In this document: piece after piece, positions 7,539 through 12,261 of the stretch | Numbering within the stretch: the stretch's first letter is position 1 | Layout of the letters: every line of letters begins with the position of its first letter | Assembly: GCA_039812545.1 (NCBI GenBank) | Contig: JBDIAR010000107.1 | Location: 1-12,261, forward strand | DNA from: JBDIAR01 sp039812545 | Lineage (GTDB): Bacteria > Actinomycetota > Actinomycetes > Actinomycetales > Dermatophilaceae | Direction: 5' to 3' | Length of the DNA: 12,261 bases | Notes under the pieces: model-generated | Databases searched by the model: none | What the model saw: only the letters and a program-made list of their open reading frames with translations | What the model was told of the DNA's origin: nothing | Position numbers and translations under genes: made by a program

Positions 7539-7555
7539 CCGCGACGTGCCCTGAC
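7524..7555 (+). repeat. 16-bp perfect tandem duplication spanning the permease stop codon
   Basis: CGCGACGTGCCCTGAC occurs at 7524-7539 and again immediately at 7540-7555 without a mismatch. The first copy encodes the permease C terminus (RDVP) and its TGA; the second is intergenic. Perfect identity suggests a recent slippage event. Because 16 is not a multiple of three and the duplication starts before the stop, the stop used is in the first copy and the protein is unaffected. Confidence 0.85.
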
Positions 7556-7582
7556 TCTCGCGAGACCCCCGCCCCCAGCGGG
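7556..7582 (+). terminator. Possible GC-rich terminator after the ABC operon
   Basis: Just after the tandem repeat lie a 10-bp palindrome TCTCGCGAGA (7556-7565) and a 5-bp stem-loop, CCCGC (7568-7572) with GCGGG (7578-7582). There is no U tract. The hairpins are short, so termination here is only plausible. Confidence 0.3.
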
Positions 7583-7663
7583 CCGAACGGCGCTGCGTAG
7601 ACTGTGACCTCCGGCATACGGACACGTCGGAGCGGACGGCGGAACGCACGTTCCGGCATACCG

Positions 7664-7670
7664 AAGGAGA
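7664..7670 (+). promoter_or_regulatory. lipA ribosome binding site that decides the start
   Basis: AAGGAGA (7664-7670) lies 5 nt before GTG 7676. It selects this GTG over the in-frame upstream GTG at 7604, which has no Shine-Dalgarno and would add 24 residues with a poor, Arg-rich composition. Confidence 0.7.
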
Positions 7671-7675
7671 GGCTC

Positions 7676-8692
7676 GTGGCGCTGGCACCCGAGGGACGTC
7701 GCCTCTTGCGCGTCGAGGCCCGCAACCGCGAGACCCCGATCGAACGCAAACCCGAGTGGATCCGCACGCGGGCGACGATGGGACCGGCCTATCGGGAGCT
7801 CCACTCGATGGTTCGTCGCGACGGGCTGCACACGGTCTGCCAGGAGGCCGGCTGCCCGAACATCTTCGAATGCTGGGAGGACCGCGAGGCGACCTTCCTC
7901 ATCGGCGGCGAACAGTGCACCCGGCGGTGCGACTTCTGCAATATCGCCACCGGCCGGCCCGCCGACCTCGACCGTGACGAACCGCGCCGGGTCGCCGAAT
8001 CGGTGCGCACGATGGGGCTGCGGTACTCCACCGTCACCGGGGTCGCGCGCGACGACCTTCCCGACCAGGGCGCCTGGCTGTATGCCGAAACCGTGCGCCA
8101 GATCCACGCCGTCAACCCCGGCTGCGCCGTCGAACTGCTCGTGCCCGATTTCGGCGCCGAACCGGACCTCGTGCGCGAGGTGACCGACAGCGCGCCCCAG
8201 GTGTGGGCGCACAATCTGGAGACCGTACCGAGGATCTTCAAGCGGATCCGGCCGGCGTTCCGGTACGACCGCTCGCTCGACGTCATCACGATGGGTCGCG
8301 ACGCCGGGTTGGTCACCAAGTCGAACCTCATCCTCGGGATGGGTGAGGAGGCCGGCGAGATCGAGCAGGCGCTCATCGACCTGTATGCCGCGGGCACCGA
8401 CATCGTCACCATCACCCAGTACCTGCGCCCGACGCCGCAGCATCACCCGATCGCCCGGTGGGTCAAACCCGAGGAGTTCGTCCACTGGTCGGACGTGGCG
8501 CAGGAGTTGGGGTTCAAGGGCGTCATGTCCGGACCGCTGGTGCGCTCGTCGTATCGCGCCGGACGGCTCTGGGCCACTGCGATGCAGCGCTGGGGCCGGC
8601 CGATCCCGGAGGCGTATGCCCACCTGGAGCAGGCCGCTCAGTCGCCGGCTCGTCAGGAGGCGGTCGCCCTCGTGGAGTCGGCGACCCGCTGA
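7676..8692 (+). CDS. lipA: Lipoyl synthase (LipA), radical SAM
   Basis: LipA inserts sulfur at C6 and C8 of protein-bound octanoyl groups using S-adenosylmethionine radical chemistry, completing the lipoyl cofactor after LipB. The 338-residue product carries both expected iron-sulfur ligand sets. The auxiliary cluster motif CX4CX5C is C55-C60-C66 (CQEAGCPNIFEC). The radical SAM motif CX3CX2C is C81-C85-C88 (CTRRCDFC). The RSSY motif (290-293), whose serine ligates the auxiliary cluster, is also present. VTGVARDDLP and TQYLRPTPQHHP are typical of actinobacterial LipA. The GTG start is set by the AAGGAGA site. A weak -10-like TAGACT (7598-7603) lies upstream without a clear -35. The leader contains two copies of the GGCATAC word (7613, 7655), and three TATGCC codon pairs fall inside the gene. 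The DUF4191 gene follows after 61 bp. Confidence 0.97.
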   Translation: MALAPEGRRLLRVEARNRETPIERKPEWIRTRATMGPAYRELHSMVRRDGLHTVCQEAGCPNIFECWEDREATFLIGGEQCTRRCDFCNIATGRPADLDRDEPRRVAESVRTMGLRYSTVTGVARDDLPDQGAWLYAETVRQIHAVNPGCAVELLVPDFGAEPDLVREVTDSAPQVWAHNLETVPRIFKRIRPAFRYDRSLDVITMGRDAGLVTKSNLILGMGEEAGEIEQALIDLYAAGTDIVTITQYLRPTPQHHPIARWVKPEEFVHWSDVAQELGFKGVMSGPLVRSSYRAGRLWATAMQRWGRPIPEAYAHLEQAAQSPARQEAVALVESATR

Positions 8693-8740
8693 TCGGCGTT
8701 GCCGCAGCGGGGCGCCGGGTCCGGGCCGACCGGCGTGCCA

Positions 8741-8746
8741 TATCCT
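8741..8746 (+). promoter_or_regulatory. -10 element for DUF4191 gene, apparently leaderless
   Basis: TATCCT ends 7 nt (GTCCGGC) before ATG 8754, the same geometry as at lipB, and there is no Shine-Dalgarno. A -35 match is not evident, and the gene could also be read from upstream of lipA. The identical -10 to ATG spacing is the main support. Confidence 0.45.
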
Positions 8747-8753
8747 GTCCGGC

Positions 8754-9506
8754 ATGGCCCGTAGCGACTCCCCCGATCAGCCCGGCAAGCCGGCTAAGCC
8801 GGCTAAGCCGAAGAAGACTCGCTGGTACACCCAGCTGCGCCAGATCTACAGCAACGCCAAGACGACCGACCCCAAACTCGGCTGGTGGATGCTCGGTGCC
8901 TTCCTGCTCGTGCTGGCGATCGGTCTGGGCATCGGGGCGCTGTTCGACAAGGTCATCTACTTCGCCTTCCTGTCAGTGCCGCTGGCCTTCCTCGCCGCCG
9001 TCATCGTCTTGTCCCGCCGGGCCGAGGCATCGGCATACCGGCAGATCGAGGGACAGCCGGGCGCGGCCGGGGCGGCCCTGAGCTCGATCCGGCGCGGCTG
9101 GTACCTCGAACAGCAGCCGGTGGCCGCCGAAGTCGCTCGCGGTGCCGACATGTCGCACGCCGCGATCGTGTTCCGCGCCCTGGGTCGTCCGGGCGTCGTG
9201 CTCGTGGCCGAGGGCCCGGAGGCGCGGGCGCGCAAGCTGCTGTTGGCGGAGAAGAAGAAGGTGGAACGGGTGGCCCCCGGGGTTCCGGTGACGACGCTGC
9301 GGGTGGGTACGGGCGAGGGCGATGACCTGGTTCCGATCCGCAAGCTCGCGAGCAAGGTCCAGCGGATGAAGCCGGTTCTGACCAAGGCCGAGGTCGCAGT
9401 GGTCAACAAGCGGCTCAAGTCGATCGGTGGGGTTCGCCCGCCGATGCCCGCCGGGGTGGACCCGACGAAGATGCGGATGGACCGTCGCGCCATGCGCGGC
9501 CGCTGA
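8754..9506 (+). CDS. DUF4191 family membrane protein
   Basis: The 250-residue product matches the position and architecture of the actinobacterial DUF4191 proteins that follow lipA (Rv2219 in M. tuberculosis). The function is unknown. A Lys/Pro/Ala-rich N-terminal tail (residues 10-21, GKPAKPAKPKK) precedes two transmembrane helices (about 43-63 and 67-87). A long cytoplasmic, basic domain follows with RGWYLEQQPVAAEVARG (about 114-130) and a Lys-rich helix at LLLAEKKKVERV (162-173). The ATG 8754 start is favoured by the -10 at leaderless distance and by the family-like N terminus. The frame remains open far upstream inside lipA, but that is out-of-frame shadow. The KPA repeat reflects three copies of AAGCCGGCT-like 9-mers in the DNA. 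Transcription ends toward the twin palindromes at 9595-9672. Confidence 0.88.
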   Translation: MARSDSPDQPGKPAKPAKPKKTRWYTQLRQIYSNAKTTDPKLGWWMLGAFLLVLAIGLGIGALFDKVIYFAFLSVPLAFLAAVIVLSRRAEASAYRQIEGQPGAAGAALSSIRRGWYLEQQPVAAEVARGADMSHAAIVFRALGRPGVVLVAEGPEARARKLLLAEKKKVERVAPGVPVTTLRVGTGEGDDLVPIRKLASKVQRMKPVLTKAEVAVVNKRLKSIGGVRPPMPAGVDPTKMRMDRRAMRGR

Positions 9507-9517
9507 GATCCCACCGC

Positions 9518-9577
9518 CCGTTCCAGCGCCTCCCTGTCCAGCGCTTCCCCTTCTTTGACCCCGGCCGTTCCAGCGCC
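9518..9577 (+). repeat. Short direct repeats after the DUF4191 gene
   Basis: CCGTTCCAGCGCC occurs at 9518-9530 and 9565-9577, and each copy is followed within a few bases by GTCCA. A third partial copy, TCCAGCGC, lies at 9537-9544. The array fills the space between the DUF4191 stop and the palindromes. The sequence here is C-rich and non-coding. Its function is unknown. Confidence 0.5.
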
Positions 9578-9594
9578 GCCCCGTCCACTTCACC

Positions 9595-9618
9595 AAAATC
9601 GCCCGATCGGGCGATTTT
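9595..9618. terminator. Perfect 24-bp palindrome, probable bidirectional terminator
   Basis: The sequence is fully self-complementary about its centre at 9606/9607 and has the core TCGCCCGATCGGGCGA (9599-9614). It begins with AAAA and ends with TTTT, so either strand yields a GC-rich stem followed by a U run. It lies between convergent genes (DUF4191 + and RDD -), where a bidirectional terminator is expected. The lack of a loop is unusual, because the four central GATC bases must open to form the hairpin. Confidence 0.6.
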
Positions 9619-9642
9619 CGACCTCCCCAGCCCCGAACGGCC

Positions 9643-9672
9643 CCCAATTTCGCCCGATCGGGCGAAATTGGG
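9643..9672. terminator. Perfect 30-bp palindrome sharing its core with the preceding one
   Basis: The same 16-bp core TCGCCCGATCGGGCGA (9650-9665) is extended on both sides to a perfect 30-bp palindrome with CCCAATT...AATTGGG ends. The two centres are 51 bp apart. It lies 20 bp from the RDD stop, so it may terminate RDD transcription. The flanking GGG/CCC ends differ from the U-run ends of the other palindrome. A dispersed intergenic repeat or a protein-binding site is also possible. Confidence 0.55.
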
Positions 9673-9691
9673 AGACGGCCCGGCCGGCCCG

Positions 9692-10162
9692 CTATCGGGT
9701 GCGCAGGATCACCGTATTGGGCACCTTGTCGTGCACCCCGCGCCCGTCGGCATCCCAGATCACCGCCGGAATGAACAGGCACAGCAGCCCCGTGCGGGTC
9801 AGCACCTGGACCACCGAGGCACGCCCACCGGACAGGGCCCGCACCTGCAGTCCCATGATCCGCTGGCCAAGGGTGGAGCCGGTCGTCGAGATCAGCAGCA
9901 GATTCTCCAGCGCGAAGATGCCCAGCGGGATGAACCCCTTCGCCCCGGGTTCGTTCCACGCGACGTGGAAGAACGCATACGCCACGAGTTTGCAGGCCAG
10001 CCAGTCGATGAGCACGGCGGCGAACCGCCGACCGAACCGGGCGATGCTGCCCGGCCCCTGCTCGGGGTAGCCCAACCGCCGGCCCGGGTATGCCGATTCG
10101 TCCCGTTCGCCGGGACGCCCGGGTCCCTGCAGCCACGAGGAAACATCCCTGCGATCCACCAT
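9692..10162 (-). CDS. RDD family membrane protein
   Basis: The 156-residue product shows the RDD domain. RFGRRFAAVLIDW (42-54) has the paired Arg and Asp at the start of TM1, TLGQRIMGLQV (97-107) is the central cytoplasmic motif, and DADGRGVHDKVPNTVIL (137-153) is the typical C-terminal motif. Three transmembrane helices are likely (about 48-66, 76-94, 122-137). A Gly/Pro/Arg-rich N-terminal tail precedes them. The family is linked to transport in some bacteria but its role here is unknown. The same family sits between the DUF4191 gene and glnA in mycobacteria (Rv2219A). A GTG one codon after ATG 10162 is an alternative start. The SdpI-like gene ends 24 bp upstream on the same strand, so the two may be co-transcribed. 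Confidence 0.88.
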   Translation of the reverse strand: MVDRRDVSSWLQGPGRPGERDESAYPGRRLGYPEQGPGSIARFGRRFAAVLIDWLACKLVAYAFFHVAWNEPGAKGFIPLGIFALENLLLISTTGSTLGQRIMGLQVRALSGGRASVVQVLTRTGLLCLFIPAVIWDADGRGVHDKVPNTVILRTR

Positions 10163-10170
10163 GATCGCCG

Positions 10171-10176
10171 AGCCTA
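10171..10176 (-). promoter_or_regulatory. Possible -10 element for the RDD gene
   Basis: On the minus strand TAGGCT lies 8 nt before ATG 10162, close to the leaderless geometry seen at lipB and DUF4191, and no Shine-Dalgarno is visible. There is no clear -35, and read-through from the SdpI-like gene is equally possible. Confidence 0.3.
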
Positions 10177-10186
10177 CCGGCCCGGA

Positions 10187-10585
10187 CTACCCGTCCCGAC
10201 TCCCGGCTCCGCGTCCTCGCGGCGGTGGGTCGCTCGGGACCCCTCTCGCGGCACGGATCGCCCGCGGCACCGGCACGATCACCAGAATGGTCAGCAGGGC
10301 GAAGATACCGATGTAGAACGGGAGCACGACGTCATCCGAAGCCCGAACGACGAGCAGGACGGCAAAGGCGAACGCCCCGGTCAGGCATACGACGGCGGCG
10401 GCTCGAAACCACGGGAGTGCCGCGCGGTGCGCGACCTGCCAGGCCTGCTCACTGGCCATGGTCGCCTCGACTCGTATGCCGGACCAGTTGTTGCGCCGGA
10501 AGGTGTCGCTCGCGATCCGGCGGGTCATCCACATCATCGCCGTGCCGATGGTCGTCGCCATCACGAGGCCGATCAATGCCAGCAC
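10187..10585 (-). CDS. Small SdpI-like integral membrane protein
   Basis: The 132-residue product has three likely transmembrane helices (about 2-20, 60-80, 87-107). Between TM1 and TM2 lies NNWSGIRVEATMASEQAWQV followed by AHR (about 32-54). This fits the SdpI pattern N-x-W-x-GIR-x-(P)-x-T-x-x-S-x-x-AW-x-x-x-HR. In Bacillus SdpI gives immunity to a toxin, but most actinobacterial members have no assigned role. GTG 10585 is preferred over the in-frame ATG 10696. Codons between them have only about 64% G/C at third positions, and ATG 10696 overlaps the GlnR half-sites of the divergent glnA promoter. GTG 10564 and ATG 10561 are further options. No Shine-Dalgarno is obvious. The C-terminal tail is Arg/Pro/Gly-rich. 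The gene is not part of the mycobacterial order. Confidence 0.72.
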   Translation of the reverse strand: MLALIGLVMATTIGTAMMWMTRRIASDTFRRNNWSGIRVEATMASEQAWQVAHRAALPWFRAAAVVCLTGAFAFAVLLVVRASDDVVLPFYIGIFALLTILVIVPVPRAIRAARGVPSDPPPRGRGAGSRDG

Positions 10586-10678
10586 GGCTACAGCCCATTC
10601 CCGTTGCTGCTGGCATCCGCCTGGCGCTCCCGGCGAGGGGCCGACGACACCGGGAGATGAGACGACGGCGCTGCTGCG

Positions 10679-10716
10679 GAAACATCGGTGAAACATTCGG
10701 GTGACGGTCGAGAAAC
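10679..10716 (+). promoter_or_regulatory. GlnR-type operator with four half-sites upstream of glnA
   Basis: Four half-sites lie on one strand at an exact 11-bp period: GAAAC (10679-10683), GAAAC (10690-10694), GTGAC (10701-10705) and GAAAC (10712-10716), each separated by 6 bp. This matches the actinobacterial GlnR pattern gTnAC-n6-GaAAC repeated twice. Its centre (10697.5) lies about 41 bp before the start predicted from the -10 at 10727-10732, a position suited to activation. Control of glnA by nitrogen supply is therefore likely. The divergent SdpI-like gene could be affected too. Confidence 0.75.
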
Positions 10717-10726
10717 GTCGGTTCGA

Positions 10727-10732
10727 TAGGTT
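10727..10732 (+). promoter_or_regulatory. glnA -10 element
   Basis: TAGGTT fits TAnnnT. No good -35 sits 16-18 bp upstream; that space is occupied by the last GlnR half-sites, as expected for an activator-dependent promoter. A start near 10739 would give a roughly 100-nt leader. That leader contains an 8-bp hairpin with one bulged base (arms 10791-10798 and 10804-10812, loop GCATA). Confidence 0.45.
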
Positions 10733-10840
10733 CGCCGTCGACATCAGCGGTCGCGCTTCCGGCGCGCCGCACCACCGGGCGCTCCCGGGACCGGTCCGGC
10801 ATACGGATCCGGCCGCGAGGCGCCCCCAACAGGAGGACAG

Positions 10841-12261
10841 ATGTTCAACTCCCCCGACGACGTCCTGAAGTTCATCGCGGACGAGGGCGTCAAGTTCGTC
10901 GACATCCGGTTCTGTGACCTGCCCGGGGTCATGCAGCACTTCAACGTGCCCGCCGAGTCCGTCGACGCGGACTTCTTCACCACGGGCCAGGCGTTCGACG
11001 GTTCGTCGATCCGCGGTTTCCAGGCCATCCACGAGTCGGACATGAAGCTCATCCCGGACGTCTCGACGGCATACCTCGACCCGTTCCGGGCCGAGAAGAC
11101 GCTCATCATGAACTTCTCCATCGTCGACCCGTTCACCGACGAGCCGTACAGCCGGGACCCGCGCAATATCGCCGCCAAGGCCGAGGAGTACCTGCGCTCG
11201 ACCGGGATCGCCGACACCGCGTACTTCGGCGCCGAGGCTGAGTTCTACATCTTCGACTCGGTGCGCTTCCAGACCACCCAGAACGCCGGGTACTACTTCA
11301 TCGACTCCATCGAGGGCGCCTGGAACACCGGCCGTGAGGAAGAGGGCGGCAACAAGGGCTATAAGCCCCGCTACAAGGGCGGCTACTTCCCCGTGTCCCC
11401 CGTCGACCACATGGCCGACCTGCGCGACCTGATGGTCTTGAAGCTGGCCGAGGTCGGCCTGTCCGTCGAGCGGTCGCACCACGAGGTGGGCACGGCCGGG
11501 CAGCAGGAGATCAACTACCGGTTCAACACGCTGCTGCACTCCGGCGACGACATGATGAAGTTCAAGTACGTCATCAAGAACACCGCGTGGGCCGGCGGCA
11601 AGACGGCGACCTTTATGCCGAAGCCGCTGTTCGGCGACAACGGTTCGGGCATGCACACCCACCAGAGCCTGTGGAAGAACGGCGAGCCGCTGTTCTACGA
11701 CGAGCAGGGCTACGGCGGCCTGTCCGACCTGGCGCGCTGGTACATCGGCGGGCTGCTGCACCACGCCCCGTCGCTGCTGGCGTTCACCAATCCGACGGTG
11801 AACTCCTACCACCGTCTGGTTCCGGGGTACGAGGCGCCGGTCAACCTGGTCTACTCGGCGCGGAACCGGTCGGCCTGCGTGCGCATCCCGATCGCGGGAA
11901 CGTCCCCGAAGGCGAAGCGGATCGAGTTCCGCATCCCCGACCCGTCGGCGAACCCGTACCTCGCGTTCGCGGCGCAGCTGATGGCCGGCCTGGACGGCAT
12001 CCGCAACCGCATCGAGCCGCCGGAGCCGGTGGACAAGGACCTGTACGAGCTGCCGCCGGAGGAGCACGCGGAGATCGCTCAGGTGCCCGGTTCGCTGCCC
12101 GAGGTGCTGAATGCCCTTGAGCAGGACCACGACTACCTGCTCGAAGGCGACGTGTTCACCTCCGACCTGATCGAGACGTGGATCGACTGGAAGCGCAAGA
12201 ACGAGGTCGACCCGATCCGGTTCCGCCCGCACCCCCACGAATTCGAGATGTACTACGACCT
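10841..12261 (+). CDS. glnA: Type I glutamine synthetase (GSI-beta), lacking only its end
   Basis: The enzyme condenses ammonia and glutamate with ATP in the cytoplasm as a dodecamer. There are 473 complete codons plus two bases. Because the family ends HPHEFxxYYD plus one residue, only the last residue and stop fall outside the window. Seen motifs are the beta-grasp signature FDGSSIRGF, the metal-binding EAEFYIFD, the glutamate-binding NGSGMHTHQSLW, the ATP-binding KPLFGDNGSG region, NRSACVRIP, and the adenylylation loop DLYELPPE with Tyr402. The adenylylation loop marks the GSI-beta class, regulated by GlnE. The start ATG follows AGGAGG (10831-10836) by 4 nt. Upstream are the GlnR operator and a GlnR-type promoter. 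Gene order after lipA-DUF4191-RDD matches M. tuberculosis glnA1 (Rv2220). A very long antisense frame over this gene is a codon-usage shadow. Confidence 0.97.
   Translation, partial: MFNSPDDVLKFIADEGVKFVDIRFCDLPGVMQHFNVPAESVDADFFTTGQAFDGSSIRGFQAIHESDMKLIPDVSTAYLDPFRAEKTLIMNFSIVDPFTDEPYSRDPRNIAAKAEEYLRSTGIADTAYFGAEAEFYIFDSVRFQTTQNAGYYFIDSIEGAWNTGREEEGGNKGYKPRYKGGYFPVSPVDHMADLRDLMVLKLAEVGLSVERSHHEVGTAGQQEINYRFNTLLHSGDDMMKFKYVIKNTAWAGGKTATFMPKPLFGDNGSGMHTHQSLWKNGEPLFYDEQGYGGLSDLARWYIGGLLHHAPSLLAFTNPTVNSYHRLVPGYEAPVNLVYSARNRSACVRIPIAGTSPKAKRIEFRIPDPSANPYLAFAAQLMAGLDGIRNRIEPPEPVDKDLYELPPEEHAEIAQVPGSLPEVLNALEQDHDYLLEGDVFTSDLIETWIDWKRKNEVDPIRFRPHPHEFEMYYD

Larger units (their letters stand above)
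531..11074. repeat. Dispersed word GTATGCC/GGCATAC, 24 copies
   Basis: GTATGCC starts at 1351, 2010, 3979, 4202, 4367, 6287, 7256, 8080, 8383, 8614, 10088 and 10474. GGCATAC starts at 531, 1277, 2229, 4038, 5249, 6776, 7613, 7655, 9032, 10384, 10798 and 11068. In the GTATGCC orientation, 20 of 24 are followed by G. The copies occur in at least three coding phases (Tyr-Ala or Ala-Tyr, Gly-Met-Pro, Gly-Ile-Pro/Arg, Arg-His-Thr) and in leaders of lipA and glnA. The function is unknown; the coordinates given span the first to last copy. Confidence 0.8.

Noticed and set aside
7604..7675. Longer LipA starting at GTG 7604
   Set aside because: It lacks a Shine-Dalgarno, adds Arg-rich residues atypical of LipA, and overlaps two GGCATAC copies; GTG 7676 has AAGGAGA at ideal distance.
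6378..7688. 436-codon open frame antisense to the ABC permease
   Set aside because: The composition (Gln/Gly/Arg/Asp runs) is that of a shadow frame. The plus-strand permease has coupled start, Shine-Dalgarno and membrane helices.
10586..10696. N-terminal extension of the SdpI-like protein to ATG 10696
   Set aside because: Third-position G/C drops to about 64%, there is no Shine-Dalgarno, and the ATG overlaps a GlnR half-site.
531..11074. GTATGCC as a polar Chi or KOPS-like signal
   Set aside because: The copies are split exactly 12:12 between strands, whereas those signals are strongly strand-biased.
10187..12238. 683-codon open frame antisense to glnA
   Set aside because: Only its last part (the SdpI-like region) looks like protein. 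The rest is Arg/Val/Asp-rich antisense shadow of glnA, as is usual in high-G+C DNA.

Overview
This is a high-G+C actinobacterial chromosome segment, and most of its genes look vertically inherited. Its backbone has the gene order known from Mycobacterium tuberculosis Rv2215-Rv2220: E2 acyltransferase, SDR epimerase, lipB, lipA, DUF4191 membrane protein, RDD membrane protein, glnA. The E2, lipB and lipA genes form a lipoate theme. LipB transfers octanoyl groups from acyl carrier protein to lipoyl domains, LipA inserts the two sulfurs, and the E2 subunit of a 2-oxoacid dehydrogenase uses the finished cofactor. I cannot name the genus; a member of the Micrococcales is a guess from general style.

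Layout. 1-1026: 3' part of the E2 gene (+), overlapped by 4 bases by the epimerase (+, 1023-1940). 1947-3539: a membrane-anchored kinase-like protein lacking the usual catalytic residues (-). 3582-4640: a Gfo/Idh/MocA-type oxidoreductase (-). lipB is divergent at 4721-5359. 5470-7538: a two-gene ABC exporter (+). lipA at 7676-8692 and the DUF4191 gene at 8754-9506 (+) converge on two minus-strand membrane-protein genes, RDD (9692-10162) and SdpI-like (10187-10585). A 255-bp divergent gap holds a four-half-site GlnR-type operator. glnA (10841 to the right edge) lacks only its last residue and stop. Compared with the mycobacterial order, the kinase-like gene, the oxidoreductase, the ABC pair and the SdpI-like gene are additions.

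Regulatory reading. lipB and DUF4191 each have a -10 hexamer ending exactly 7 nt before the A of ATG, which suggests leaderless mRNAs. glnA has a strong Shine-Dalgarno and a roughly 100-nt leader. The E2-epimerase and ABC ATPase-permease pairs are translationally coupled by overlap. Two perfect palindromes with the same 16-bp core lie between the convergent DUF4191 and RDD genes.

The least explained signal is a dispersed word, GTATGCC/GGCATAC (usually GTATGCCG). It occurs 24 times, 12 in each orientation, in several reading frames and in intergenic DNA, where base composition predicts about one. It accounts for every in-frame ATA codon I found. It looks like a genome-wide DNA-level signal comparable to HIP1 or DNA-uptake words. 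I did not find a wholly new multi-gene system here.
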